A DNA stretch of 64,000 bases, from contig MNCI01010839.1 in assembly GCA_015680685.1 (NCBI GenBank), forward strand, positions 707,869 through 771,868, written 5' to 3'. The position numbers were made by a program, and so were the translations under genes. This document shows, piece after piece, positions 23,901 to 35,510 of the stretch. Each line of letters opens with the position of its first letter. Positions within the stretch are counted from its first letter, which is position 1. Source of the stretch: Gnetum montanum. Lineage: Eukaryota > Streptophyta > Gnetopsida > Gnetales > Gnetaceae. Below the pieces are notes generated by a model. That model was given only the letters and a program-made list of their open reading frames with translations, was not told the DNA's origin and ran no database searches.

Positions 23901-24349
23901 TCCTTGGATCAATTCTAGTCAGTTTAGGATATGACCAAGTAAAGGCTATTGACCATTTTTTGACCACCTTCAATAGCTTATCCTCTTTTTGGGAGCAAGA
24001 TTTGCATTAATTATAACCAACTTTTCATTTTTAAAAAATGCATAATCCATGCCAACTAGTAAAGTTTTTAACTCTAGGGGGCTTCAGCTTGAAATGATCA
24101 AGGATTGCCAACTCTCCCCAATAGGTATCATCAACTTCAAACATCAGAGAGTTGGTGATGAACTTTCTCAAGTTCATCCATGCCCTAAACATAAGCACAT
24201 GTTATACTCTCAATAGGTTTCATGCATAGTGTGTTGCTATCAGAGTCAGTTGTTAGCCACTAGGTGTCCTCCTATTTTATGGTTGTTGCATATATGCACC
24301 TTTGGATATTGGTTTCATCTACATACTAATTGCATGCTTTAATGAATGT

Positions 24350-24800
24350 AATTTTAATGAACTAGATTTTCTGAATGCGATTGCACTCATTATCGCTATA
24401 CACGATGCATGAAAATCACTTATTCTCAAGTCACCCAAATTTGTTCTTCTTCCAAGGAGAGGTCCCTAATGCTAATTCTTGCATCAACAGTGCTCAACCA
24501 TGCACATCTCATAATGATGGAATGTCATATTTGTAGTTGTCTACCTTTATCACTAGAAAATCTATAGGATAGGACCATCCACAAACTATAGTCACAATGT
24601 CCTCCACTAATTCCAAAGGGATAGTTATTGATTGGTCTGGTAGTTCCAAACAGATACTACTCTTCTTGAGAAGTGGTAGGTTCTAGGCTTGGTACACATC
24701 ATGGGAGATGAGATTGATACTAGAACTGGAAGCAAGAAGAGCCTTGCATGGCTCATGTCCAACAATCTGTAAGTAAATAAGGGGACTTCACTTATTAGAT
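24350..24800 (-). pseudogene. Protease region of element F
   Basis: The - strand has KALLASSSSINLISHDVYQ followed by SICLELPDQSITIPLELVEDIV, matching the order of Athila proteases (ALLD-G-S-V-N-L..., L-L-ADRS...P-G-VEDVL). The catalytic D-S/L-G triad reads ASS, so it is inactive. Confidence 0.65.
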
Positions 24801-27800
24801 CTCTTCATGGGAAGGTTTCTAGCCTTGATCCAATCAGAGATAGCATGAGTTAACATCACAGTGTGGATCTAAGGTGGCATTTGCTTTGAAGGGATCTCAA
24901 ATGTGTTTGGTACAAAGGATGAAGGTGTTGAAGATATAGGGTGACTAGCTACATTAGGTTGTGAGGGTTTTGGAGGGCTATTGCATTGAAAAATGGTCAT
25001 TTCATGGATTTATTTTTTGAACCATTTGGCTAGAAGATCGGTTGTAAATTTATAGCCCTTGTAGCATTTCGTTACTATGGCTATGGGGGAATTTCACCCT
25101 ACATAGACAAAGTAGGAGGTTACTGGGTTGAGGATGGAGGGATGTATGTAGATAGATGTAGAGGGTGGTATGGATATGGGGAATTCCCCTAGGTAGATGG
25201 TGAATGAGTTCTATGGTACTCTATAGGATAATAGTGATGTTGGAATGAGGCATGGTTGGTAGAGCCATGTGGAGAAACAAGTTGTTGAACATAGTACCCA
25301 TATGGATTTGGTTACTTGTAAGGGTACTACTATCTCAATGGTGGTATCCCCCTTGACTATGGCTGTTGCTTATACAGTTGTGGTGGAACTCCCCTTGGAT
25401 AGTAAGCTTGTTGTTACTGGTGGAACTACCTTGGTTTGCCTTGAGGATAAAGCAATCATTTGGGTGCTTACGTCCATGCTAGTCAAGGATTTAGTGCATA
25501 CACCTTGGACTCTTGTTAGTGTGAAATCATAAAGAAACATTTCTTAGGATGTTCATATTGATAAATGTCACACCCAACATCATCATTGGAGTTTGTCTCC
25601 ATAACTTCTTCTACTATAGCAGCCTTGTCGTTACCTCTTTGGTAGGCATGTTCAACTTCTTTCTACCTCTTGTTATCATGAACACTATTGTAATCTTTGG
25701 ATTCTTCAGTAATATTCATACTAGTTTATAATTTTTCATCTAAAGAGTTCCATAGTTTATCAACCTTTGCTGAAATATTAGAAACAAAGTTTTGGATGGG
25801 CAAGATTTTTCTATTCACAACCTCATCAAGTGGTGACTCCTCCTCATCATAGATTCAGACCTCCCTTTTCCTGATGGAAGGGTTTCTATTATATTCTTTT
25901 GCACATTTTCTCTTTTGCAACTCACCTTTTTCTTTTGCTACCTACTTTATCAACTTTTTAATTTTATGAATGGTTAGTTTAGACAGTCTCCCTTGGGCAT
26001 AAACCCCAAGAGTTCTTCTGGTTTTTTTTCTGAGCCCATCTATGATATGATAGAGTTGTTTTTCTTTGAAAGTAACCATGGCTAGGGCATCAGTGTAAGA
26101 GAGTCTAATATTTATTCATGGTGAAATCTTATTTATAGCCTTGGATTTGCCTTCTTAGATTAGAAACTCTAGAATACTTCTAGTATTTATTATTAAATAG
26201 TTCTAGCATGGTACTCCATCTTCTGGTTGCAAGAACTGATACCAACATTCTACCTCTTTGATGAGTGTCTTGGGAAATTGCTTCAATTTTTATTAGTAAT
26301 TTTCTATGTTTTTTAAGGTGCAAACATTGTGAAAGGCTTGTAGATGATTTTTCATATCAAAGTTATCTTCCCCCTCAAATCTTGGAATATTATTCATGTT
26401 TGGGCACTTGATTCAGCTATCTCTCACATGTCTAGTTGGAATTTTTACAGCCTCTGCAATATTTAACATGCTTTATGTTGTTAATAAAGGCTCATCATCA
26501 TCATTATTTCATTGTTATTGATGATGTCTTCTGTTATCCCTTTGTTCATAGCAATCAGTATTATTGTCCCACTATTCACATCCATCATGGTTGTTTATTC
26601 TACAACATTTTTAAAACTATAAGAGGAAGAAGAAGATGTAGATGAAGAGGATAACTAGGGGGAAGGACTACCTCCACTATGATATCTACTAACTCCCCTT
26701 TGGTTTTCATGGCTATGTTCATTAGTTTTGTTATTATTTGGATGCTTGTATGAGCCCTTGCCTTGACTACCATCTTTTCTTGAACCTAGATTGTTAATAG
26801 TAGACCATGGATTCAAGGCCACATCCTCATCACCCTATAACAAGGGATAGAGAATTTTCATGTTGAAAGCCCCTAGAGGAAGGGTCCTCATTGTCATCTT
26901 GGTTTAGTAGGATTTGCAAATAGATTAAAGAATTCCCAAGATCAATTCTTTTTCTAGAAAGGTGACCAACCTTTATCTAATCAGTTACCACATGGGTTAG
27001 CATGATGGTATGCACCTTGGGAGGTGTTTGGTTTGAAGGGGATTCAAATGGATTGGATGCAAAGGATGAGGGAGAAATAGGCTTATTAGTGATATGAGTT
27101 TGTGAGGGCCTTGAAGGATTGTTGGTTTAGAAGCATGGTCTTTCTCGAGATCTGGTTTCCAAACCACTCGGTTGAGGAGTTGCTTGTAAGTTAACAACTC
27201 TTGTAGCATTACAATGTTGTAGCTGGATTGGGATTTCACCCTGAATTGATAGAGTAGGTGGTATTGGATTGAAGGTATAGGGACATGCATAGAAGGATGA
27301 AGAGGATGATAAGAATTTGAGAATTCTTCTCTTGAATATGGAGAATGAGATCTATAATACTTAGGAGAGTAGTAGTGATGTTGGAATAAGGTATGACTAG
27401 AAGAGTCACATGGACACATGGGTTGCTAAACATAGTACCCATATGGATCAAGCTATAAGGGTATTACTACCTTCATGGTGGCACCCCCCATGATTGTGGG
27501 TGCTACCACTAATGATATTGCTCAAATGATTGTGGTGGAGCTCCACTTGGATAACAAGCTTATTGTTAGTGAAATTGCCTTAGATTTCCTTGAGGATAAG
27601 GCAATCTTTTGGATGATTTCCTTCTTGCCAATCTAGGATTTAGAGTGTACACCCATACTTCTTGCAAGTGTGACATAATGAGATAACATTTCTTAGGATG
27701 CTCATATTGGCAGATTTCACACCAACTGTCATCATCTCATTTAGACTCTATAACCTCCTCTACGGTAGTAGCTTTGCCATTACTCCTTTGGTAGGCATGT

Positions 27801-29160
27801 TCAACTTACTTCCTTTTCCTATAATCACAATTACTACTTTGCTCTTTGGATGCCTCTACTATTTTTAGAGTGATCTATAATTTTTCATCTAAAGAGTCTC
27901 ACATTTTTTCTACCCTAGTTGAAATTTTGGAGATAGATTTGTAAATCAGCAAGGTCTTTCATTGCACCACCTCATCAAATGGTGCCTCCTCCTCACTTTC
28001 ACAAAAGTAGACTTCCATTTTTCTAATGGAAGGATCCTTATTATGCTCCTTTTTACTTTCTCTCTTTCTTAGCTATTCTTCTTCTTTAGCAACTTAATGA
28101 GCCTTTTGATCTAATGATCTCTAAGTTCTGATAGTCTTCCTTGGGCATAGATCTTAAGAGTTCTCCTCATTTTTTATTAGAGCTCATCTATAATATGGCA
28201 AAGCTACTACCTTTGAGAGTAACCATGGCTAGGACATTAGTGCAAAAGAGAATAGTACTTTTCCATGGCTACATCGAAGGATTCACGTGTTTCTTGTCAC
28301 CAACCTTAGATTTGCTTTCTCAAGCTGGACACTTAGGAGTACATTTGATACTTGTCATTAAATAACTTAAGCATCATACTTCATCTAAGTATTGATTCAA
28401 AATCCAAAGAATGGTACCATATTTTAGCTTCTTTTGTGAGTACCATGGGGATAGCTTAAGTTTTTACCATTCATTCTCTATGTTTTGTAAGGCACAAGCA
28501 TCCTGAAAGGCTTGTAGGTGGTTCTATGAATCTAAGTTGTATCCCCCTTCAAACTTGGGGATATTGTTCATATCCAACTACTTTATTCTACTATTTTCAT
28601 ATGTATAATTATAATTCTCATTGCCTATGTGATATTTAGCATGTTCTAGGTTGCAAGCAAAGGCTCATCATTATCATGGCCTATGTGATGACCATGATGA
28701 CCATGATGCCCTCTGTTATCCCTTCTCTTGTGGTGGTGAGCCTTCCTTGAATGTTCACATCCTTGATCTTGATTGGTTTGGTGGGCCTTATGATCACAAT
28801 AATATTTGTCCCACCAATCATCGTCATCATGGTCATGTCCCCTACAACTTCAGTCAAAGCTAAAGGAGGAAGAAAAGGATGATGAAGATGAAGAGGAAGG
28901 AGGGCTAGCACTACGGTGCATACCATTCCCTCTTCGGTGGTCATGGCCATGATCATCATCATGATGCCCATCCTTGTTACTACCATGACTATTATCTTTA
29001 GATCCTTCATGATCATAGGACCTATTTTTGCCTAAACTAGGACTGTTTATAATGGACTATAAATTATGGTTCAAGCCCATTTCATTGAAACCAAGGGAAG
29101 AAGAGTTAGTAAATGAGAATCCCTAGATAAGAGATCCTCACTATCTTTTTAGCCTAGTAG
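24780..29160. repeat. Direct duplication of about 2.1-2.2 kb in gag of F
   Basis: Matching landmarks pair up: 24835 with 26975 (AATCAG...ATG(A/G)GTTA), 25300 with 27440 (CATAGTACCCATATGGAT), 25545 with 27695 (CATTTCTTAGGATG), 26490 with 28660 (GGCTCATCAT). Divergence is substantial, so the duplication is old. Confidence 0.85.
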
Positions 29161-29559
29161 GAACAAGGGATAATTGAACTATTTCCCCTTTGCAACTTCA
29201 TAGCACTTCTCTTGTTGCTGATCAATTTTATGTTTTGTTTCAATGGGATGGTAATCCCTCATGTCATGATCTTGCACAACTTATTTAGCAAGGAGCCCCT
29301 AGATGCCCAACCTCATAAGAGTTTGTTGGAGGATCATAAGAAGTGATTAATTAGGTGGCAACACAATTTTTTCCTTCATGTACCTCCATCACATCTAGTC
29401 ATTCTAGTATAGAATAAAGGTGAAGTCAAGCACATACTCATCAGGATGAGTATATACCACTCAACATTGTTAGCACATTGGTTGATTTGATCATTCATTT
29501 CTTTGATTAGGTGTGTGCTCAAATTTTGGTGGACAATCATCCTTGTGAGAAGAAGACAT
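24780..29559 (-). pseudogene. gag of element F with internal tandem duplication
   Basis: The frame opens MSSSHKDDCPPKFEHTPNQR at 29559. The region from about 26915 to 29160 is repeated, diverged, at about 24780-26910 in the same order. Each copy has a Tyr/Pro/Gly-rich stretch and a zinc-knuckle-like CEICQYEHPKKC (about 27710). In the left copy (about 25555) the second Cys is Tyr. The duplicated part is the 3' half of gag. It is heavily broken by stops. Confidence 0.6.
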
Positions 29560-29829
29560 CTTAGATTAATAAAAATATGAGTGTGCTTTTATAATTATTA
29601 TTATTTAGAATGATTTCAACTTTAAGGTTTTATCCAATGATGTTGAATAATTTCCACTAAGTCCTAGATAGTGCACATATCAAAATAGAGTCCATGGCAA
29701 TGGTGACAATGATGAGCAATGAGCATTCACTTAGCAATTCAATCAGATTCCATAGACTTTAGTTCTCTAAGTACTCTGGGTTCTACGAGGTGAAACTAAT
29801 TGTTACAATCATTGTTTTCCCAGTTCCAC

Positions 29830-30408
29830 TTGTGAAGTGCAAGTGTATGGTTAAGTGTAACTAAGGCATATGATTTTTATCATTTTATCATTTATGTTTT
29901 AAGTCACATAAGAGTTTATGAGATTTATTGTCTTCTTGTTATCAATAAATATTACTTTCTCATGCTTGTATAGAGAGATAGGAAGAGAGTTCATGAGATT
30001 TCTCATTGAGAGCTCTTGAGTTGATAACAGCTTGGGCAAGATGTATGATAAAAGATTGAGTGAATGCATAAAGCTTGCAGCTCCAAGGTTACTTGTGCTA
30101 TGTGTTGGCCTATGTGTTCTAGTCTTACTTATGAGTTAAGATATCATTTATAGGTTATGGGAGGATTTCTCTATCAGTTATGTCTTGCATTAATAACAAC
30201 CATTATATAGTTGTAGAGCCTCATGCTTTGCAATATCATTGAAGTGTGAAAGGTTTTGGATGTTTCTAGTTTGTGGAATCTTGTTGTAATATTTTAATTG
30301 AATAATTGAAGATAGTTTTATTATTTTCTAGAAAATTAATTTTCTTTTCATAACATCTAGATTAAGTATTTGAAGGTGATTTAATATTGGAGTGAGCTTG
30401 ATCTAGCA
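29830..30408 (+). mobile_element. Probable 5' LTR of element H
   Basis: The sequence ends CTTGATCTAGCA just before a + strand primer site. A start near TGTGAAGTGCAAGTG (29831) is plausible. The left part matches 15150-15300, so assignment to F rather than H cannot be excluded. Confidence 0.4.
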
Positions 30409-30410
30409 TT

Positions 30411-30425
30411 ATTGGTATTAGAGTT
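30411..30425 (+). promoter_or_regulatory. Primer binding site of element H
   Basis: TTGGTATTAGAGTTG differs from the initiator-Met primer site (TGGTATCAGAGC) by a C-to-T change and end differences. The + strand gag follows. Confidence 0.6.
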
Positions 30426-30479
30426 GTTGGTTGAGTGTGGCTTGAACTTGTTTCAAGGAAATTATTAATTTTAGATGAT

Positions 30480-31520
30480 GCATAAGAAGAAATAGGTGTA
30501 GGATCTCAATAGAGAGATGGAGAACATACGTATGCCTTCTAGATGATGGTTGCTTCATTGGATAAAATCAATGATAAGGTAGATAGGAATGCTAGTCCTA
30601 GCCATATCTAGACACATGGAGGTGATGAACATGCATGTTCAAATGAATAAGTTTCACAACTAGGTAGAGATAGAGTGGACGAAGAGGGAGGACAATCCAA
30701 CTATGTGAGTGTAGGGATCCATTAGCCAAGGATACTAATGAGAGAAATTATTATTTCTTATATGAATTCCAAGGACTTCAGGAAATCCTGATGAGGAAGA
30801 TGAAGAAGACTTGCTAGAATGTTCAAAAATGCTAGAAGACTTTCATACATTGAATTGAAGACTTTCAATGTTGTAGATGGCACCAATGCTTTTGCAAGTT
30901 AGTTGAAGATTTTTGAAAAGCATTTATAGTTGGAAGAGATACCAAAGAACTTGAGGGTACCTATTTCTGAATTCAATTTAGAAGGTATGAATTCTATTTG
31001 GTAGGAAAAGGAGTCTTAGAATTATGAAAGATGAAATATTTAATCTAGAAGAGATTGCGATTTGATGGAATACAAGTTGAAAAAAATTCGAATAGTTTTG
31101 TTAGAGACAAGAGACCATTATGAAATTAAAATTCCTATGGCAAGGTAACAAGGATGTCAAAGAATTATACATCAAATTGTGTGATCTTTTCCATCAAGAT
31201 AAGGTAAATTGGAAGGAATATGAACAATCTTCAATCCTCTTAGGATTTCTTAAGATGATGTATTAGTAGGAGTTATCTTTTTATGAGCCCCAAACTCTTA
31301 ATAAGGATTATGATTTAGCACTCAAAGCTAAAATGAAATTAAGTGGATTTAGAAATAGGGGCAAACAAACTTCTAAGGGAAAGGAGAAGGGATCCAAAAA
31401 TGAAAAGGAACCCAAGTACAAATCTAAATATAATGATGACAACCATGCTAAGAATATTGAAAGTAGTGATGTGAAGGACAAAGGAAAGAAGGACCAAGAC
31501 AAGGAAGGCAAGGGTTAATA
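30480..31520 (+). pseudogene. gag of element H
   Basis: Frames read + strand gag-like pieces: LKIFEKHL, NLRVPISEFNLEGM, LMEYKLKK, and a Lys/Asp/Glu-rich tail (31333-31518, KGKEKGSKNEKEPKYKSKY). Length and order fit a gypsy gag between a primer site and the protease. Many stops and frame changes. Confidence 0.6.
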
Positions 31521-31679
31521 ATGTAACTCATCAACAATCTAGTGCTTTATGGGTGGAGAATGGAGACACAAGTAATGAAAATGTCCACTTCATAAAGTAG
31601 CCAAGGGTAAAAATGCAGCCATGAAGCTGGAGGAGACATCAAGATAAGGTCTTTACAGAGGTAATCTTAATGCTTCAAA

Positions 31680-32140
31680 AATTAAGGAAGTTTTTGAATT
31701 AAATTCTTGTGCATTCATGGGGAATGTTAATAGAGGAGAACATCCTAATATAAAATTGTTATTTTGGATTAGGACTAGATGTTTGCTTACTTGGAAATGG
31801 ATTCATGTTTTGATTGATGGTGGAGCTTAAGAAAATGTTATTTCTTATAGGATTACTAGATTGGATTAGACAACTAATCCTTATCCTAGACCATATACAA
31901 TGCATTGGTTTTCTAAAGATTTTTCCCAAGAGGTCAAGGAAAAATGCACTTTGAAATTTAAAATTGTAGGTTTTCATGATGTTGTGAAGTGTGATGTACT
32001 CCCAATATATTTTACTAATGTAATTCTTGGTATACCTTGGAATTTTGATAGTGGTGTTGAGTTTGATGGAACAAGAAACATGTTGAGTGTAACTAGACTT
32101 GATGGTATCCATGAAATGATTCCAATGAAAAAGGAATAAG
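31680..32140 (+). pseudogene. Protease of element H
   Basis: IDGGA followed by a TAA stop and ENVIS (about 31810-31850) is the retropepsin active site. The open part to 32139 contains CDVLPIYFTNVILGIPW, with the ILG-x-PW motif closing the fold. Confidence 0.75.
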
Positions 32141-32279
32141 TGAGGCAAAATAACTCACTTAATACTTCCTTAATCCTTCTATAAGAGTGGGAACACATTA
32201 AGAAACATGATGAAATGGGTTTTGGTTTTGTTCTTTTGAAAATAGTTGCTACTAACCATGATGATGTAAGGTTGAGCTT

Positions 32280-33345
32280 CTAACACATGTGCTAGGCTTG
32301 AAGGAGAAATTTCCCAAGGTATTCAAGGACTTATTGGATGAACTTCCACCAATGAGAAATGTACAACATCATATTTATTTTATTCATGGTACTACTATTC
32401 CAAACAAGATAGCTTATTGGATGATACCAAATTAGTGGCTTAAATTGCATAGACATGTAGAGAAGTCACTTACAAATGGTTTTGTGAGGGAATCCATTTT
32501 ACCCTGTGTAGTTATAAGGGTGCTAGTGCAAAAGGAGGACAATAATTAATGGAGAATGTGCAATGATTCGATGGTAGTGAATAAGATAATAGTAAGGTAT
32601 AGGTTTTCTATTCCAAGGATGGATGATATCATTGATGTTCATACCAATGCTGAAATTTTCAGCATAATTAATTTGAAGAGTGGATACCATCAAATTAGAA
32701 TTAGGACTAGTAATGAATGGAAGATAGCTTTGAAGACACAAAATGGATTTTTTAAGTGGTTTATTGTGCCATTTGGGCTCATGAATGCACCTACTAAACT
32801 CATGAGGTTGATGCATGATGTATTAAAGGACTTGATTGGTAAGTGTTGTATTGTATTTTTTTTATGATATTTTGATGTATAACTCTAATGAGAAAGAGTA
32901 ATTGGATCACTTAAAAATGGTGTGTCTTAAGTTGGAGAAGGCATAAATGGTAATTAGTATGAATAAAAATCATTTCTTCAAGAGAATTATCCCATATTGG
33001 GACATGTGGTATCTAAAAACTAAATTTGAATGAAAGCTACCAAGGTGAAAGCTATTAGGGATTGGCCAACTTAGTAGGTTATCACAGATGGTTTATTAAA
33101 TATTTTAGTGATATTTTATGACCTATGTTTACTTAGTTTAAGAAAAATAAATATTTTATATGGGATAATAAAAACCAAGGTAGATTTCACTTATTGAAAG
33201 AAAAAATGACTAGTAAACTAGTGCTTGCAATTTTGGAGTTTTAGAAGCTTTTCTAGATTGAGGTGGATGCAAGTGGACTTACCATTGGTGAGGTGATACA
33301 CCACCAAATTTATGAAATAGCATTTCAATAAAAAATTTATCAAAG
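32280..33345 (+). pseudogene. Reverse transcriptase and start of RNase H of element H
   Basis: The RT shows RFSIPRMDDIIDVH, FSIINLKSGYHQIRI and FIVPFGLMNAPTKLMRLM, the usual gypsy blocks. The YVDD box is replaced by VFFL-stop-YFDV near 32855. RNase H starts near 33255 (EVDASGLTIG in one frame) and is cut at 33345, where the LTR of G begins. Confidence 0.8.
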
Positions 33346-33394
33346 TGTCAACACGAGGAAAATTTTTTCTAAGTGCTTGGCCCATGCTTCCACT

Positions 33395-33860
33395 GCTAAG
33401 ACTACACTCCAAAGCGTAGTTAGTGTAGCATGTAACATAGAACTAGATTTGCAAAATTTTCTAAGTGTCAACAACAATTGCAAAATTTTTCGAAGTGTTG
33501 TGTTATGTTCCCATTCTCCCTCCTATGCTCTAGAGCGTAGTTAGCATAGCATGCACTTTAGTGGCTAGTTTGTCTAAGTGTCAAGCTAGGAGCTATTAAG
33601 CTAGTTCAACATGAAAGAAATGTTTTTGTAGATTTTTTAACTCCTAAGGCTACCCCTCCTACTACACTCTCAGTGTAGCTAGCGTAACCTAAATGAGGAC
33701 TACAAGTTTTGCCAATTTTTTCGAAGTGTCAGTGCTATGCCCTCACTTTCTCCAACTACACTCCAAAGCGTAGCTAGTATTGGACTTCAATTTTTGTAGA
33801 ATTTGCCTAACTATTGGGCTAAGCTCTAGAGTGTAGCTAGTGCAGTAATGCAAGATAGCC
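33395..33860. repeat. Palindromic CTACACTCCAAAGCGTAG repeats in U3 of G
   Basis: Five related hairpin-forming units (near 33403, 33528, 33655, 33760, 33825) each have CTACACT or TGCTCTAG, a short loop, and A/GGCGTAGTTAG. They alternate with TTTCT(C/A)AAGTGTCA spacers. Similar hairpins are at 46060-46160. Confidence 0.7.
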
Positions 33861-34255
33861 TCCAAAAGTTTCGAAAGCTTAGCACCGACTTCCATCTCAG
33901 CTCTGACACTCCTCCAATGAGCAAGATTAGCAACTTGCATCTCTTTTGCACATCTTATTTGTTCGAAGATTATACCTACGCTTGATCCCACTCAAAAGAG
34001 GGGAGAGCATAGTCCCAAATCATAGTCTCCAAATTTCACTATTTTACACTATTTGTAGATACACTGTAGTATTTTTGACTTTGGCACATATAGTCTTGGC
34101 AGAGTAGTCACAGTCTAGCAGTCTCTTGGGGTCCATCGGAGCATACTAGAGCATGGCACCAGTTGCTTCAGTGGGAGTGTAGTTGGGTTAGCATAGCCTC
34201 AACTACTCCTTTTGCCATGTGGTGCCCGATCTATACTTTACATTAACCCTAACCC

Positions 34256-34265
34256 TATAAATACC
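34256..34265 (+). promoter_or_regulatory. TATA box of element G LTR
   Basis: TATAAATACCCC follows CTAACC CTAACC-like sequence and is close to the TATAAATACC of the B and C LTRs. Confidence 0.7.
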
Positions 34266-34307
34266 CCTATGTTTCACATTTTAGTTGTTGGAAATTTCAT
34301 TCAATGG

Positions 34308-34445
34308 TTGACATTTTGAAGCATTTGGTTGGCAATTTCATTTAGTGATTGGCATTTTGAAACATTTGGTTCACAATTTCATTCAAATGTTGGCATTTTG
34401 AAGCATTTGGTTGGCAATTTCATTCAGCAATTGGCATCTTGGAAT
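34308..34445 (+). repeat. 41-bp tandem repeat downstream of the G TATA box
   Basis: TTGGCATTTTGAA(G/A)CATTTGG units start at 34308, 34349, 34390 and 34431, an exact 41-base period. They would lie in the R-U5 leader. Confidence 0.9.
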
Positions 34446-35094
34446 TTTGGTTAGCAATCCTTGCATCTATTTGGCAAACTTGAGCATCTTTTGGCATTTG
34501 AGGCATTTGGAGCACTCTGCACCTTGGCAACACCTTTGCATACTGTAGCCCATAGGACACCATAGCAGCCAACCCAGCAGGCATAGACTTCATGATGGAC
34601 ATTAGTTTTCATAGCCTAGACATCCTAGAGACTATGACTACACTACCCACTATGCTTGTCTATACACCATGTACCTCCTCACCTCTCCTTTATAATTGCT
34701 ACACTCCCCTTGTTTGGGGCAGTGCCATTCTTCCTCTCTCAAACTCCTTTACATTTTAGGCATTTTATTTGGTAGTTAGCATTGCACTTGCATTTTTTCA
34801 CTATTTTGCACATATTTTCAAATTTGCACCATCGTTTTCATACTAAGAAACCTCACTACACTCGAGCTTAGTCAGCCCTGCTACCACCGAAGATACCATG
34901 AAAACCCCTAGCACTCATTTGTCAAAACACCTTGTAAGTCCTGGTTCAATTAACAAGATTGTCCTAGGTGCTCCACCTCCATTTTTCCCTTGCAATGATA
35001 GCCCTTCAGATGGGGGTAGGGTAAAGGCTATATCACAACCATAGACCCCTCAGTGTGATCATTCTAATCATTGACATTTTTGCTTGCTACAGTT

Positions 35095-35114
35095 TTCTGG
35101 CACTAGAAAGAGGG
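35095..35114 (+). promoter_or_regulatory. Primer binding site of element G
   Basis: TTCTGGCACTAGAAAGAGGG starts 3 bases after the LTR end and is the + strand counterpart of the B and C primer sites. Confidence 0.65.
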
Positions 35115-35510
35115 CCATGCCATTTCCTTCTACATTCAATGTTAGTCTGGCATGCTCTCTGCACCTCCATTACTAGTTTCAAGCTAGCATAGGAATTGTC
35201 TACAAGTCGATTGGTGTAGATTGGACCTAGTTGTTAATTCCCTTGGAACCCCACTAGACAAAAGCCAAAGTGTATCTTTGGCACTTAGCTAAAAGTGCTC
35301 AGGAGAGCATAGCTAGCTCTCAATGTGAGAGCATAGTAGGCCTCAGCATAGCACGAGTAGCACACTAGAGTTAGTTTTTTTAGTAGTGTTTTCAAACTTA
35401 ACCATTTTTTAGCATTTTTCAGCATCTTCTTACTTAGCCATTTTTTCAGCATTTCTATACTTAGCCATCTTTTAGCATCTACAACTTTTGCATTTTTTTT
35501 TGCATAGCAA

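Larger units (their letters stand above)
33346..35091 (+). mobile_element. 5' LTR of Tat element G (1746 bp)
   Basis: The LTR opens TGTCAACACGAGG right where the H RNase H frame breaks off and ends TTGCTACA, the same terminal TACA as in B and C. A primer site follows. TATA box, palindromic repeats in U3 and a 41-bp array downstream of TATA are annotated separately. A putative duplicated target CAAAG lies at 33341-33345; its partner is not in view. Confidence 0.65.

Noticed and set aside
28651-28863. His/Asp-rich + strand frame and Met/Ile-rich - strand frame near 28.7 kb
   Set aside because: Both arise from low-complexity CATGATGAC-like repeats in the duplicated gag of F.
31333-31518. Lys-rich protein as a nuclear host gene
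   Set aside because: It is the tail of gag of element H, directly followed by its protease.
34240-34262. Telomere-like CCCTAA repeats
   Set aside because: Only two imperfect copies next to a TATA box; not a telomeric tract.
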